The position numbers and the translations under genes are program-made. Positions 25,137-32,578 of a stretch of DNA of 64,000 bases are shown here, one piece after another. The stretch's first letter is position 1, and the number at the start of each line of letters is the position of its first letter. Where the stretch lies: the NCBI GenBank assembly GCA_049644325.1, contig JBARRR010000039.1:38909-102908 (forward strand), read 5' to 3'. The notes below the pieces were generated by a model. The model saw nothing but the letters and a program-made list of their open reading frames with translations. It had not been told where the DNA came from and did no database searches. The stretch is from DASZHA01 sp049644325 (lineage in GTDB: Bacteria; Chloroflexota; Dormibacteria; DASZGP01).

Positions 25137-25841
25137 TCAGAGGAGGTGAGTCAGGCGCTTCCTCAGGAGCCGCGGTCCCGCGGGCGCCTCGTACACCGGC
25201 AGCAGCGCCGACATGGCCGCCCGGGCTTCAGCCATCACCGTGTCGACCTCCTTGCCCTCGGGTGAGATCGGGCTGCCGATGATGATCCGGACGGTCTTGC
25301 GCAGCCAGAGGTCCTGCGTCCCCGAGAGCGCCACCGGCACCACCGGGACTTGGTTGTCGACGGCGAAGTGAGCGAAGCCCGAGTGGAAGTCCTGGATCGC
25401 GCCCTCCCGGTCGCCGTAGTGCCCTTCTGGAAACAGCCCCACGGCGCCGCCTCGGTGCAGGCAGAGGTCGACGTAGTGGTACAGGGTCCGGTCACCGTGC
25501 CGCGACTGGTCGACCGCGATGTAGCCGCCAACGCTGCGCACCACGCGCCACTGGAAACGGTGGGTGACAAGGCCCTCGGGGTTGCCCAGGAAGTGCACCC
25601 GGGGGACGACGGGCAGGGCGTAGAGCAGGACGAACGGGTCGAGCCAGTTGAGGTGGTTGGCGATGGCGATGTAGGCGCCCCCATGCGCTCCGTCGCGCGG
25701 CAGGTTCTCACGACCCTCGACTCGGAGGCGGAACACGGCTCGGAAGATGGGCAGCAGGATGGCTCGCGCGGCGCGATACCCGGCCGTCGCCTCGCGCTGA
25801 ACCGGCAGCAGGTCGGCCGAAGGTAGCCCGGCGGCCGGCAT
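25137..25841 (-). CDS. 1-acyl-sn-glycerol-3-phosphate acyltransferase (PlsC family)
   Basis: The 234-residue product has the acyltransferase blocks in order: NHLNWLD (N62, H63, D68; the NHx4D motif), the block II-like GNPEGLVTHRF, FPEG (137-140) and a late VPVVPVALSGTQDLW. It transfers an acyl chain to lysophosphatidate or a related acceptor at the membrane in phospholipid synthesis. It lies 6 bp downstream of the hydrolase gene on the same strand, and the pair probably forms an operon. Confidence 0.88.
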   Translation of the reverse strand: MPAAGLPSADLLPVQREATAGYRAARAILLPIFRAVFRLRVEGRENLPRDGAHGGAYIAIANHLNWLDPFVLLYALPVVPRVHFLGNPEGLVTHRFQWRVVRSVGGYIAVDQSRHGDRTLYHYVDLCLHRGGAVGLFPEGHYGDREGAIQDFHSGFAHFAVDNQVPVVPVALSGTQDLWLRKTVRIIIGSPISPEGKEVDTVMAEARAAMSALLPVYEAPAGPRLLRKRLTHLL

Positions 25842-25847
25842 CGCGGC

Positions 25848-26684
25848 CTAGGTCGCGGCGGTGAGAGCCTCGCTCCCCGGCGCACCAACCGACGGCGCCG
25901 CGCCGGCGGCGGCAAGGAAGTGCTCGGCGATCAGCCGGTAGACCTCGTCATGGTCGATGTCCACCGACATCGCGTGGCCGCTGCGTTCGAAGAGTCGCAC
26001 TTCGGCGGACGGGCCGATGGCCTCGGCGATGAGCGCGGCGTTGGCATACGGCACCACGCCGTCGCGCTTGCCGTGGAGGAGGAGCGCCGGCACCTTGATC
26101 GCAGGTGCCTCTTTGAGGGCCAGCCGGTACAGCGACACCAGGTCCGCGTGCGACTTCAGGGACCGCCGGTTGTAGCTGCGCAGCTGCTTCACCGCCTCCT
26201 TGTCCCAGAGGTCGACGCTACTGCGGTCCGGGTAGTGCCAGCGGAGGATGCGCCGGCCCAGGCTGATCTGCAGCTCCGCCCATCGGCCCAGGTTCACCAG
26301 GGCGGCGGTGGTGGCGACCGCGACCACGTCGGGGTTGCGTGCCGCCAGCACCAGGCTCAGGGTGCCGCCCATTGACTGGCCTCCCACGCAGACCACGCGG
26401 CACTCGCGCTTGAGGGCGTCGAGCTCCGCCTGGGCGCTGTCGATCCAGTCCTGCCATGAGGTCAGCTCCAGCTCCTCGGGGGTACGCCCATGCCCGGCGA
26501 GGAGGGCCCCGCGGACCCGGAAGCCGCGGCCAGCGAGGTATCCGCCAACGCCCCGGACCTCCGGCGGCGTGCCGCAGAACCCGTGGATCAGGAGTGCGCC
26601 GATGTCCCCTGATCCCAGCTGGAAGGCCTCGAGGTCGCCGGGCTGCGGCGGATGGCTCCAGATCTGGTCCTTGACCCGCTCCAT
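25848..26684 (-). CDS. Alpha/beta hydrolase (carboxylesterase/monoacylglycerol lipase type)
   Basis: The 278-residue product has ALLIHGFCGTPPEVR (oxyanion loop), the nucleophile elbow VGGQSMGGTL, the acid LLHGKRDGVVPYA and the base RSGHAMSVD. The HGFxGTP opening is typical of Est30-type carboxylesterases and monoacylglycerol lipases. Being followed by a PlsC acyltransferase, it may act on acylglycerols (inference). ATG 26684 places the family N-terminus correctly; the open frame upstream overlaps trpD antisense and is not used. Confidence 0.85.
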   Translation of the reverse strand: MERVKDQIWSHPPQPGDLEAFQLGSGDIGALLIHGFCGTPPEVRGVGGYLAGRGFRVRGALLAGHGRTPEELELTSWQDWIDSAQAELDALKRECRVVCVGGQSMGGTLSLVLAARNPDVVAVATTAALVNLGRWAELQISLGRRILRWHYPDRSSVDLWDKEAVKQLRSYNRRSLKSHADLVSLYRLALKEAPAIKVPALLLHGKRDGVVPYANAALIAEAIGPSAEVRLFERSGHAMSVDIDHDEVYRLIAEHFLAAAGAAPSVGAPGSEALTAAT

Positions 26685-26691
26685 TTCCCGG

Positions 26692-26734
26692 ATAGTATCG
26701 CCCCGCCGGGGCGCCTGACTGGGTCTGCTATACA
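26692..26734. promoter_or_regulatory. Divergent promoters of the hydrolase and trpD genes
   Basis: The 58-bp spacer carries TACTAT on the minus strand (26692-26697), 7 nt from the ATG at 26684, and an extended -10 TGC-TATACA on the plus strand (26726-26734), 8 nt from the ATG at 26743. Neither gene has a Shine-Dalgarno. With start sites expected about 7 nt after a -10, both messages would begin at or next to the start codon. Confidence 0.5.
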
Positions 26735-26742
26735 GTCTGGCC

Positions 26743-27765
26743 ATGATCCGCGACGCCATCGCCCGGCTGATCAACGGCGACGACCTGGACCGCGCCCAGG
26801 CCGAGGCGACGATGGACGACATCATGAACGGCGATGCCACCGAGTCCCAGATCGCCGGCCTGCTGGTGGCGCTCCGGCTCAAGGGTGAGACCGTCGATGA
26901 GATCGTCGGCCTGGTCTCGTCGATGCGCTCCCACGCGCGCACCCTGACCGCGCCCGATGGCGCCGTCGACACCTGCGGCACCGGCGGCGATGGCGCCGGC
27001 ACATTCAATATCTCGACCGCCGCCGCCATCGTCGTCCGAGGCGCCGGCGCGCCGGTCGCCAAGCACGGAAATCGCTCCTCCTCCAGCCTCTGCGGCAGCG
27101 CCGACGTGCTTGAGGCGCTGGGCGTGCCGATGTCGCTGACGGCCGACCAGGTCCAGGCCTGCCTCGACGCTACCGGGATCTGCTTCATGCTGGCGCCCAC
27201 CTTTCACCCCGCGATGCGGCACGCGGGGGTCCCGCGCAAGGACCTCGGCATCCGTACCGTCTTCAACATCCTCGGACCCCTGGCCAACCCGGCCATGGTC
27301 CGGCGCCAATCATTGGGCGTGGCCAGCGCCCAGATGGCGCCCCTGATGGCGAGCGTCCTCAAGGAGCTGGGCCACGAGCGAGCGCTGGTCTTCTGCGGCA
27401 ATGACGGCCTCGACGAGCTGAGCGTGGCGGCGCCGTCCCGGGTCTGGGAGCTGCGCGACGGGGAGGTTCGCGAGTACGACATCGACGGCGCGTCATTGGG
27501 ACTGGCGGTGGCGCAGCCCGGCGACCTCAAGGGCGGGGACGCCGCCGCCAACGCGGTCATCCTCAACGCCGTCCTGGACGGCGAGACGGGCTCCCGTCGC
27601 GATGTCGTGCTGCTCAACGCCGCCGCCGCCCTGGTGGCCGCGGGTGTGGCTGAGGACCTCCCCCGGGGCATCGAGAAAGCGCGCGGGTCAATCGACAGCG
27701 GCGCAGCCCGGCAGGCGCTCGCCGACCTGCGCGACACCGCCCAGTCCCTGGCCTCGGTTTCCTAG
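26743..27765 (+). CDS. trpD: Anthranilate phosphoribosyltransferase
   Basis: Second committed step of tryptophan synthesis: anthranilate plus PRPP gives phosphoribosylanthranilate. The 340-residue product has the family signatures CGTGGDGAGTFNIST (78-92, PRPP binding), KHGNRSSSS (107-115), LAPTFHPAMRH and LGIRTVFNILGPLANPA. All expected substrate-binding residues look intact. No other trp gene is adjacent, so trpD is separated from its pathway partners. Predicted leaderless from an extended -10. Confidence 0.95.
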   Translation: MIRDAIARLINGDDLDRAQAEATMDDIMNGDATESQIAGLLVALRLKGETVDEIVGLVSSMRSHARTLTAPDGAVDTCGTGGDGAGTFNISTAAAIVVRGAGAPVAKHGNRSSSSLCGSADVLEALGVPMSLTADQVQACLDATGICFMLAPTFHPAMRHAGVPRKDLGIRTVFNILGPLANPAMVRRQSLGVASAQMAPLMASVLKELGHERALVFCGNDGLDELSVAAPSRVWELRDGEVREYDIDGASLGLAVAQPGDLKGGDAAANAVILNAVLDGETGSRRDVVLLNAAAALVAAGVAEDLPRGIEKARGSIDSGAARQALADLRDTAQSLASVS

Positions 27766-27775
27766 TCCAAGCCCC

Positions 27776-29152
27776 GTGACCGAGGACCTGGCATTCCGCT
27801 TCCCGGACGGCTTCCTCTGGGGCGCGGCCACCGCCGCCCACCACGTAGAGGGCCACAACGACAACTGCGACTGGTGGGAGTGGGAGCTGGAGGGCGGCCA
27901 TATCAAGGACGGCAGCGTCAGCGGCGCCGCCTGCGAGCACTACACCCGCTACCAGCAGGACTTCGAGATGCTCCACTCCATGGGCCACAATGCCCACCGC
28001 ATCTCGATCGAATGGAGCCGGATCGAGCGCTCCCCGGGCGAGATCGACGGCCAGGCGGTGGCCCACTACCGCGACGTGCTCGAGACCCTGCGCGGGCTCG
28101 GCATCACGCCGTTGGTCAGTCTCCACCACTTCACCAGCCCCACCTGGTTCGCCCAGGCGGGCGGTTTCGAGGCCGACACCTCGGTGCGGGCCTTCCGCCG
28201 TTTCGCCCGCCTCTGCGCCCAGGAGTACGGCGACCTGGTCGACATCTGGACGACCTTCAACGAGCCCAACGTCTACGCCTACCAGGGCTATGCCATCGGC
28301 GAGTGGCCGCCGCAGAAGCAGGACCTGGGCGCCGCCTCCCGGGTCCAGCGCAACATGGTCCGCGCCCACGCCGCCGCCTTCGACGAGCTCAAGTCCGGCC
28401 CCCACGGAGGCAGTGCCCGGGTCGGTATCGCCCAGCACATGCGAGTGTTCGCGCCCAACCGGCCCTGGCTCCCTCTCGACCGGCTGGCCGCCCGGTTACC
28501 GCACCTCGGCTTCAACCACTGGTTCCTGCGCGCCTGCACCGACGGCTACGCCGGCTTCCCGCTGGGGTTCCGCGAGCGCATACCCGAGGCGGCAGGCACC
28601 ATGGACTACGTCGGCCTCAACTACTACAGCCGCGACATGGTCGCCTTCGACCCCACCCGGCCGACGTCACTCTTCTCGCACAACTTCGCCAGGCCCGGCG
28701 CCGAGCTGTCGGACTTCCAGATGGAGGTCTACCCGGAGGGCATCCACACAGTGTTGCTCGACGCCTGGCGGACCTATGGCAAGCCGATCTATATCACCGA
28801 GAACGGCGTCGCCGACGCCACCGACCGGCTGCGACCGCGGGCGCTGGTCTCGCATCTGGCGGAATGCGGCAGGGCGATGCTGGACGGCGTCGACCTGCGC
28901 GGCTACCTGCATTGGTCGACGATGGACAACTTCGAGTGGGCCGAGGGCTACCGCATGCGCTTCGGCTTGGTCGAGGTCGACTTCGAGACCCAGGAGCGGA
29001 TCCCTCGACCCAGCGCCGCGCTCTACAGTCGCCTCATTGCCCAGCACGGGCTGGTCTGGAGCGACCTCCAGGATTACTACCCGCGGGCGTTACCCTACTT
29101 CGTCGGTGCCGGCAGCAGGCTCAGCCGCTCCAGGCGGAGAAGCCCCTCGTAA
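27776..29152 (+). CDS. Glycoside hydrolase family 1 (beta-glucosidase type)
   Basis: The 458-residue product opens with FRFPDGFLWGAATAAHHVEG, the usual GH1 start, and carries the acid/base Glu163 in TTFNEPN and the nucleophile Glu342 in YITENGV. HRISIEWSRIERSPG and GLNYYSRD are further family landmarks. It has no signal peptide, so it acts in the cytoplasm on imported beta-glycosides; the exact sugar is unknown. GTG start 10 bp after trpD. Its last 58 bp overlap the convergent gene ending at 29095, and its last residues (RLSRSRRRSPS) are a basic tail outside the fold. Confidence 0.93.
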   Translation: MTEDLAFRFPDGFLWGAATAAHHVEGHNDNCDWWEWELEGGHIKDGSVSGAACEHYTRYQQDFEMLHSMGHNAHRISIEWSRIERSPGEIDGQAVAHYRDVLETLRGLGITPLVSLHHFTSPTWFAQAGGFEADTSVRAFRRFARLCAQEYGDLVDIWTTFNEPNVYAYQGYAIGEWPPQKQDLGAASRVQRNMVRAHAAAFDELKSGPHGGSARVGIAQHMRVFAPNRPWLPLDRLAARLPHLGFNHWFLRACTDGYAGFPLGFRERIPEAAGTMDYVGLNYYSRDMVAFDPTRPTSLFSHNFARPGAELSDFQMEVYPEGIHTVLLDAWRTYGKPIYITENGVADATDRLRPRALVSHLAECGRAMLDGVDLRGYLHWSTMDNFEWAEGYRMRFGLVEVDFETQERIPRPSAALYSRLIAQHGLVWSDLQDYYPRALPYFVGAGSRLSRSRRRSPS

Positions 29153-29727
29153 GACCGGAGCGCCCCCGAGGGATCGAAGGTCAGCCGGGCGGCGTGGCCG
29201 GTGTCGATGGCGCGGCTGAGAAGGTCGGGGGTCGCGCCCTCAGTAGCGACCGCGGTCAGCTCCCGCGCCACGACCTGGAGGATGAGGTCCTCGGCGCCGA
29301 TATAGATAGTCTCCAGCCGGCGCGACTCCCCCGCGCTCAGCTCGGTTCGGGCCGCCATCACCATCGGGAAGGCGGCCGACAGGTGGTCCAGCTCGGCCTG
29401 CGGTCCCCAGCCGAGCTCGACCTGGGTGGGGCCGTCGGGCGCCACCCGGTGGGCCAGGAGCCCGTTCCCGGTGACGGTCAGCTCCAGCTCGCACTGATCG
29501 CCCCACCCGGTGCGGCTGTGCATCAGCAGGCGCCGGGTGACCAGCCTGGCGTCGAGCTCCCAGTCCAGGGTCGTGGTGAGCGTCACCGGGTAGTCGGTCC
29601 GCATACGGCTGGTCACGCGCAGCCCGGCGCCAAAGGCGTTCACCGTCAGCGCCTCGCTGCCGGCGTCGGCGCCTGCCTGGTCGAGGATCCTATAGCTGGC
29701 CTGGTGTGGCAGGGGTAGCTGGGCCAT
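29095..29727 (-). CDS. Conserved-looking beta-rich protein of unknown function
   Basis: The 210-residue product alternates strands of hydrophobic and polar residues (LTTTLDWELDARLVTRRLLM, CELELTVTGNGLLAH, LTVNAFGAGLRVTS) and looks like a two-layer beta-sandwich that could bind a lipid or cofactor. No motif identifies it. It converges with the GH1 gene with a 58-bp overlap. CATAAT lies 9 nt before the ATG and there is no Shine-Dalgarno, a leaderless candidate. Confidence 0.7.
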   Translation of the reverse strand: MAQLPLPHQASYRILDQAGADAGSEALTVNAFGAGLRVTSRMRTDYPVTLTTTLDWELDARLVTRRLLMHSRTGWGDQCELELTVTGNGLLAHRVAPDGPTQVELGWGPQAELDHLSAAFPMVMAARTELSAGESRRLETIYIGAEDLILQVVARELTAVATEGATPDLLSRAIDTGHAARLTFDPSGALRSYEGLLRLERLSLLPAPTK

Positions 29728-29770
29728 GGCGCTGGGATTATGGCTACTCTTGCGCCAAAGGAGATCGCCA

Positions 29771-29842
29771 ATGCCAGAAGCAGACGTGCCCCGGGCTCAC
29801 CACATCGGCTTCCAGCCCGACCCCGAAGAGCCCAAGAAGTGA
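29771..29842 (+). CDS. Predicted 23-residue leader peptide/microprotein coupled to trmK
   Basis: ATG 29771 follows a near-perfect ribosome site AAAGGAG (29757-29763) at 7-nt spacing and reads 23 codons to TGA at 29840-29842. The peptide begins MPEADVPRAHHIGFQPD and ends EEPKK: acidic and proline-rich. The stop overlaps the GTG start of the methyltransferase gene as GTGA. The strong ribosome site serves this ORF rather than the downstream gene, so translation of the methyltransferase would depend on it. TACTCT at 29745-29750 may be the -10. No homologue is recognised. Confidence 0.5.
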   Translation: MPEADVPRAHHIGFQPDPEEPKK

Positions 29843-30375
29843 TCCTGCTGCCGGCCCGGCTGGAGGGCGTGCTCCGGCTGGTCCCCATGACCGGCGCGGT
29901 GGCCGACATCGGTAGTGGTCACGGCGGCCTGGCGCTGGCGCTGGCGGCCAGGGGGCAGCGGGTGGTGGCCACCGAGCGCACCCCACGCACGGTAGCGGGC
30001 CTGGCCGGCGAGATCGCGCGCCGCTTGGAGGCGATTGGCAGCGACGGGGGGCCGCCGCGCCTGGGCGGTGCCACCCTCGCTACGCCGACGGTGCGGATGG
30101 GGGAGGGGCTGACGCCGCTGGCCGCGGGGGAGGTGGCCACGGTGGTGATCGCCGGCATGGGGGCGCGGAGCATCGCGCGCATCCTGGACTCGGCAGCATG
30201 GCTGCCCCGCTGGCTGGTGCTCCAGCCGATCCAGGAGCCCGAATTGGTGGCAGCCTGGATCGAGAGCAAGGGCTGGCCGTTCACGGTGACAGAGACACGG
30301 CAAGGCCGCCGAACGTACCGGGCCTGGCGGATCGAGGTCCCCGCCGCGGTTCGTCGTGCCCAGGCCGCCGCTTGA
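29839..30375 (+). CDS. trmK: TrmK-type tRNA (adenine-N1)-methyltransferase
   Basis: The 178-residue product fits the TrmK family that methylates N1 of A22 in tRNA. It starts LLPARLEGVLRLVP, then motif I VADIGSGHGGLALALAARG, VVATERTPRTV, the family-specific VVIAGMGARSIARIL and LVLQPIQEPELVAAWIESKG. Family members open directly with the RLxxIxxxV helix, so the GTG at 29839, joined to the small ORF by a GTGA overlap, is preferred to an ATG at 29740 that would add 33 unrelated residues. The RNase HI-type gene overlaps its 3' end. Confidence 0.85.
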   Translation: MILLPARLEGVLRLVPMTGAVADIGSGHGGLALALAARGQRVVATERTPRTVAGLAGEIARRLEAIGSDGGPPRLGGATLATPTVRMGEGLTPLAAGEVATVVIAGMGARSIARILDSAAWLPRWLVLQPIQEPELVAAWIESKGWPFTVTETRQGRRTYRAWRIEVPAAVRRAQAAA

Positions 30376-30794
30376 CCCACGTCGTCATCCATACCGATGG
30401 CGGGTCGCGCGGTAACCCCGGCCCTGCGGCCATTGGCGTCGTCATCGAGGTCGAAAAGGGCGGCCAGTCGGAGGTCATCCAGGAGATCGCCGAACCGATC
30501 GGCGTGGCCAGCAACAACGTCGCCGAGTACCGTGCCATCATCCGTGGCCTGGAGGCGGCCAGGCAGCTTGGCGCTGATAGCGTCACCTCGCTGCTCGACA
30601 GCCAGCTGGTGGTGGAGCAGCTGAACGGCAACTACCGGGTCAAGCACGACGACCTGAAGCCGCTGCACGCGAGGGTCAAGCAGCTCGCCGCCGAGTTTCC
30701 CCTGGTCACCTTCCAGCACGTCAGGCGGGAGCAGAACACGGAGGCCGACCGCCTCGTCAACGCCGCCCTCGACGGCAACCCAACCTCGCCGTAG
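30372..30794 (+). CDS. RNase HI-family protein
   Basis: The 140-residue product has the RNase H catalytic carboxylates: D9 (VIHTDGGSRGNPGPAA), E52 (NNVAEYRAI), D76 (LLDSQLVVEQL) and D126 (QNTEADRLVN). This is the short type without the basic protrusion of E. coli RNase HI, found widely in Gram-positives and archaea, cleaving RNA in RNA-DNA hybrids. It uses a TTG start that overlaps the preceding TGA (CTTGAC), so it is translationally coupled to trmK. Confidence 0.9.
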   Translation: MTHVVIHTDGGSRGNPGPAAIGVVIEVEKGGQSEVIQEIAEPIGVASNNVAEYRAIIRGLEAARQLGADSVTSLLDSQLVVEQLNGNYRVKHDDLKPLHARVKQLAAEFPLVTFQHVRREQNTEADRLVNAALDGNPTSP

Positions 30795-30819
30795 CCGTCC
30801 CCGGGCCGGGGCCATCACC

Positions 30820-30825
30820 TACAAT
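30820..30825 (+). promoter_or_regulatory. -10 element of the pentapeptide-repeat gene
   Basis: TACAAT (five of six consensus bases) lies 26 nt before the GTG at 30852, leaving about 20 nt of leader containing the purine-rich GAGAGGGA. The -35 position is GC-rich and unconvincing. Confidence 0.4.
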
Positions 30826-30851
30826 GCGGCGCACATGAGAGGGATGGACCG

Positions 30852-31808
30852 GTGACCTACGGCACGATCAAGTGCCCCAACTGCGGGGCGCCCATCCCGG
30901 TCAACAGCGAGGCGTGTCAGTACTGCGGCGAGGCCCTGCCCAAGGCCGCGCCCCCACCGCCGCAGGCGACGCCTTCGGTCATGCTCAACTTCAACCAGGA
31001 GGCCTTCGACCAGGTGGCGGTCGCAAGCGCTCGCAGCTTCCTGTGGGCCTTCATCGCCATCCCCATCGTGCTGGTGGTGATCGGGATCATCGTCGCCGTT
31101 ACGGTGTTCTCGAGCCTGGGACGCAGCACCTCCAGCGGCCTGTCTCTCGGCACCTCCAGCAACGTCTCCCAGCTGCAGTCCAAGAAGTGCGAGAACTGCA
31201 GCCTGCCCAACACCACCGCCAACAACACCGACCTCTCCGGGGGCAAGTTCAGGGGCATCAGCCTGGTCAACGGCAGCTTCCGGGGCAGCAACTTCAAGAA
31301 CGCAGACCTGTCCCGGGCCGACCTCAGCAACGCCAAGATGTCCAATGCCGACCTGTCGGGGGCCGACCTCACCGGGGCGAAGCTCAGCAACGTAGACCTC
31401 AGCGGCGCCAACCTCTCTGGCGCCAAGCTGGACTCGGTCACCGCCGCCAACACCGACTTCAGCCAGGCCAACCTGAAGGAGGTGAGCATCACGGGGACGC
31501 CGGCGCTGGTCAACGCCGTCCTCAACGGGGCCGACCTGACCGGCGCCACGCTGCAGAACGCGGACCTGACCAATGGCAAGCTCGACCACGCCAAGCTCCG
31601 CAGCGCCAGCCTGACCGACGTCAAGCTGATCAACGGCATTCTCACCGGGGCCGACCTCACCAGCGCCAAGCTGACCCGCATCAATTTCATCAACGCCAAC
31701 CTGACCGGGGCCACGACCGCCGGGGTGACGTCCACCGGGACCAGCACGTGGACCAACGCCCACTGCGTCGACGGCGGCGTGGTGCCGTTCGGCGGCAAGT
31801 GCTTCTGA
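30852..31808 (+). CDS. Zinc-ribbon, single-pass membrane, pentapeptide-repeat protein
   Basis: The 318-residue product has an N-terminal zinc ribbon (C8, C11, C22, C25), a transmembrane helix at about 63-87 (FLWAFIAIPIVLVVIGIIVA), and a C-terminal right-handed quadrilateral helix of roughly 30 A(D/N)LxX-type pentapeptides (about 125-280; ADLSRADLSNAKMSNADLSG and similar). The zinc ribbon should be cytoplasmic and the repeat domain outside. Four Cys in the outer part (C-x2-C near 113 and a final pair) may form disulfides. Function unknown; pentapeptide proteins range from gyrase mimics to structural adaptors. Confidence 0.88.
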   Translation: MTYGTIKCPNCGAPIPVNSEACQYCGEALPKAAPPPPQATPSVMLNFNQEAFDQVAVASARSFLWAFIAIPIVLVVIGIIVAVTVFSSLGRSTSSGLSLGTSSNVSQLQSKKCENCSLPNTTANNTDLSGGKFRGISLVNGSFRGSNFKNADLSRADLSNAKMSNADLSGADLTGAKLSNVDLSGANLSGAKLDSVTAANTDFSQANLKEVSITGTPALVNAVLNGADLTGATLQNADLTNGKLDHAKLRSASLTDVKLINGILTGADLTSAKLTRINFINANLTGATTAGVTSTGTSTWTNAHCVDGGVVPFGGKCF

Positions 31809-31847
31809 ACTCGGTTTAGGCGCACTCCTGGCGGGTTAAGATCTGGT

Positions 31848-32229
31848 GTTGCGTGACGAGTCGGCAAGGTGACCGCGGCGGGAGCGATCCCGTCGAGGAA
31901 AGTCCGAGCTCCGTAGAGCAGAGTGCCGGGTAACACCCGGCGGGCGTGAGCCCAGGGAAAGTGCCACAGAAAATACACAGCCTCGGCGTAAGCCGGGGTG
32001 AAGGTGAAATGGTGGAGGTAAGAGCCCACCGGCGACCGGGAGACCGGCCGGCCTGGTAAACCCCACTCGGAGCAAGACCTAAAGGAGGACGCCAAGGCTG
32101 CTCGCCAAGTCCTCGGGTTGGTCGCTGGAGGCGCCGGGTAACCGGCGCCGTAGATAGATGGTCACCACCCCAAGGCCTTTACCGCCTAGGGGTACAGAAC
32201 TCGGCTTACCGCCGGTCTCGCCACGCAAC
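31848..32229 (+). ncRNA. rnpB: RNase P RNA (bacterial type A)
   Basis: Catalytic RNA of RNase P, which trims tRNA 5' leaders. Conserved elements are present in order: GAGGAAAGTCCGAGCTCC (about 31908), AGGGAAAGTGCCACAGAAAA (about 31955, P4/CR-II area), GGTGAAATGGTG and GTAAGAGCCCACCG, AGATAGATGGTCACC (about 32152) and ACAGAACTCGGCTTACC near the 3' end. The termini GTTGCGTG (31848-31855) and CACGCAAC (32222-32229) pair perfectly as P1, which sets the ends. TAAGAT at 31837-31842 is a good -10 for it. Confidence 0.97.
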
Positions 32230-32254
32230 ACTCCCCACCAGCCCCACCGCAAAC

Positions 32255-32271
32255 CGGCCATTTGGTGGCCG
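32255..32271 (+). terminator. Hairpin downstream of rnpB
   Basis: CGGCCA-TTTGG-TGGCCG is a perfect 6-bp stem with a 5-nt loop 26 nt after the end of the RNase P RNA. No U tract follows. It could terminate or trim the rnpB transcript. Confidence 0.4.
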
Positions 32272-32400
32272 AATCCTCAATCTGGGCCTGGGGCCTCACC
32301 CAGCGCTACATCTAGGGCTGACCGGCAGCCAGGACACACCATCTAGCGATCACGCCGGCTTCGACGGGGGCCCTAACCCAACATCTTGATGCCAATTGTG
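32272..32400. other. Intergenic stretch without recognised features
   Basis: Between the rnpB hairpin and the mraZ promoter I see no ORF with coding character, RNA motif or repeat. The sequence is less GC-rich than coding DNA here. Confidence 0.5.
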
Positions 32401-32467
32401 TTGACAGGGTGCGTTCCCAGTGCTACGTTTCGCGGCGAAGTGGTAGCAGGTGGTGAAAAGTGGGGAA
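32401..32467 (+). promoter_or_regulatory. Promoter of the division/cell-wall cluster with three MraZ boxes
   Basis: TTGACA (32401-32406) is followed after 17 nt by TACGTT (32424-32429) with an upstream TG (extended -10), giving a start near 32436. Directly downstream are three direct repeats exactly 10 bp apart: TGGTAGC (32441), TGGTGAA (32451) and TGGGGAA (32461), each preceded by AAG or AGG. Tandem TGGKN units at this spacing are the known binding site of MraZ dimers, so the first gene's product probably regulates the operon here. Confidence 0.75.
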
Positions 32468-32513
32468 CGATCAGTCTTCTCTTCGTCCCCCCTCGATTGG
32501 ATTCCCACTTTTC
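32455..32513 (+). promoter_or_regulatory. Inverted repeat in the mraZ leader
   Basis: GAAAAGTGGGGAA (32455-32467, the last MraZ box) and TTCCCACTTTTC (32502-32513) are complementary over 12 bp with one bulged G. The element is either a fourth, inverted MraZ half-site or a leader-RNA stem with a 34-nt loop. The rest of the leader to ATG 32579 has no clear Shine-Dalgarno. Confidence 0.5.
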
Positions 32514-32578
32514 GCCCCTGCGTCCCTTCGGCACATTGACAGGGGGGCCAGCGGTCCCATCAGACGCCCGATGAGCCG

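Noticed and set aside
31140..31760. Regular repeats in the pentapeptide gene as a DNA repeat array or CRISPR
   Set aside because: Repeats are 15 bp, degenerate and in frame, encoding A(D/N)LxX units; there are no spacers and the protein reading explains them. No CRISPR array was seen elsewhere.
32158..32346. Small open frame starting inside the 3' end of rnpB
   Set aside because: It overlaps conserved RNase P RNA sequence and has no ribosome site or domain.
32536..32541. Second TTGACA before mraZ
   Set aside because: No acceptable -10 hexamer is found 16-19 nt downstream, and it lies only 38 bp from the start codon.
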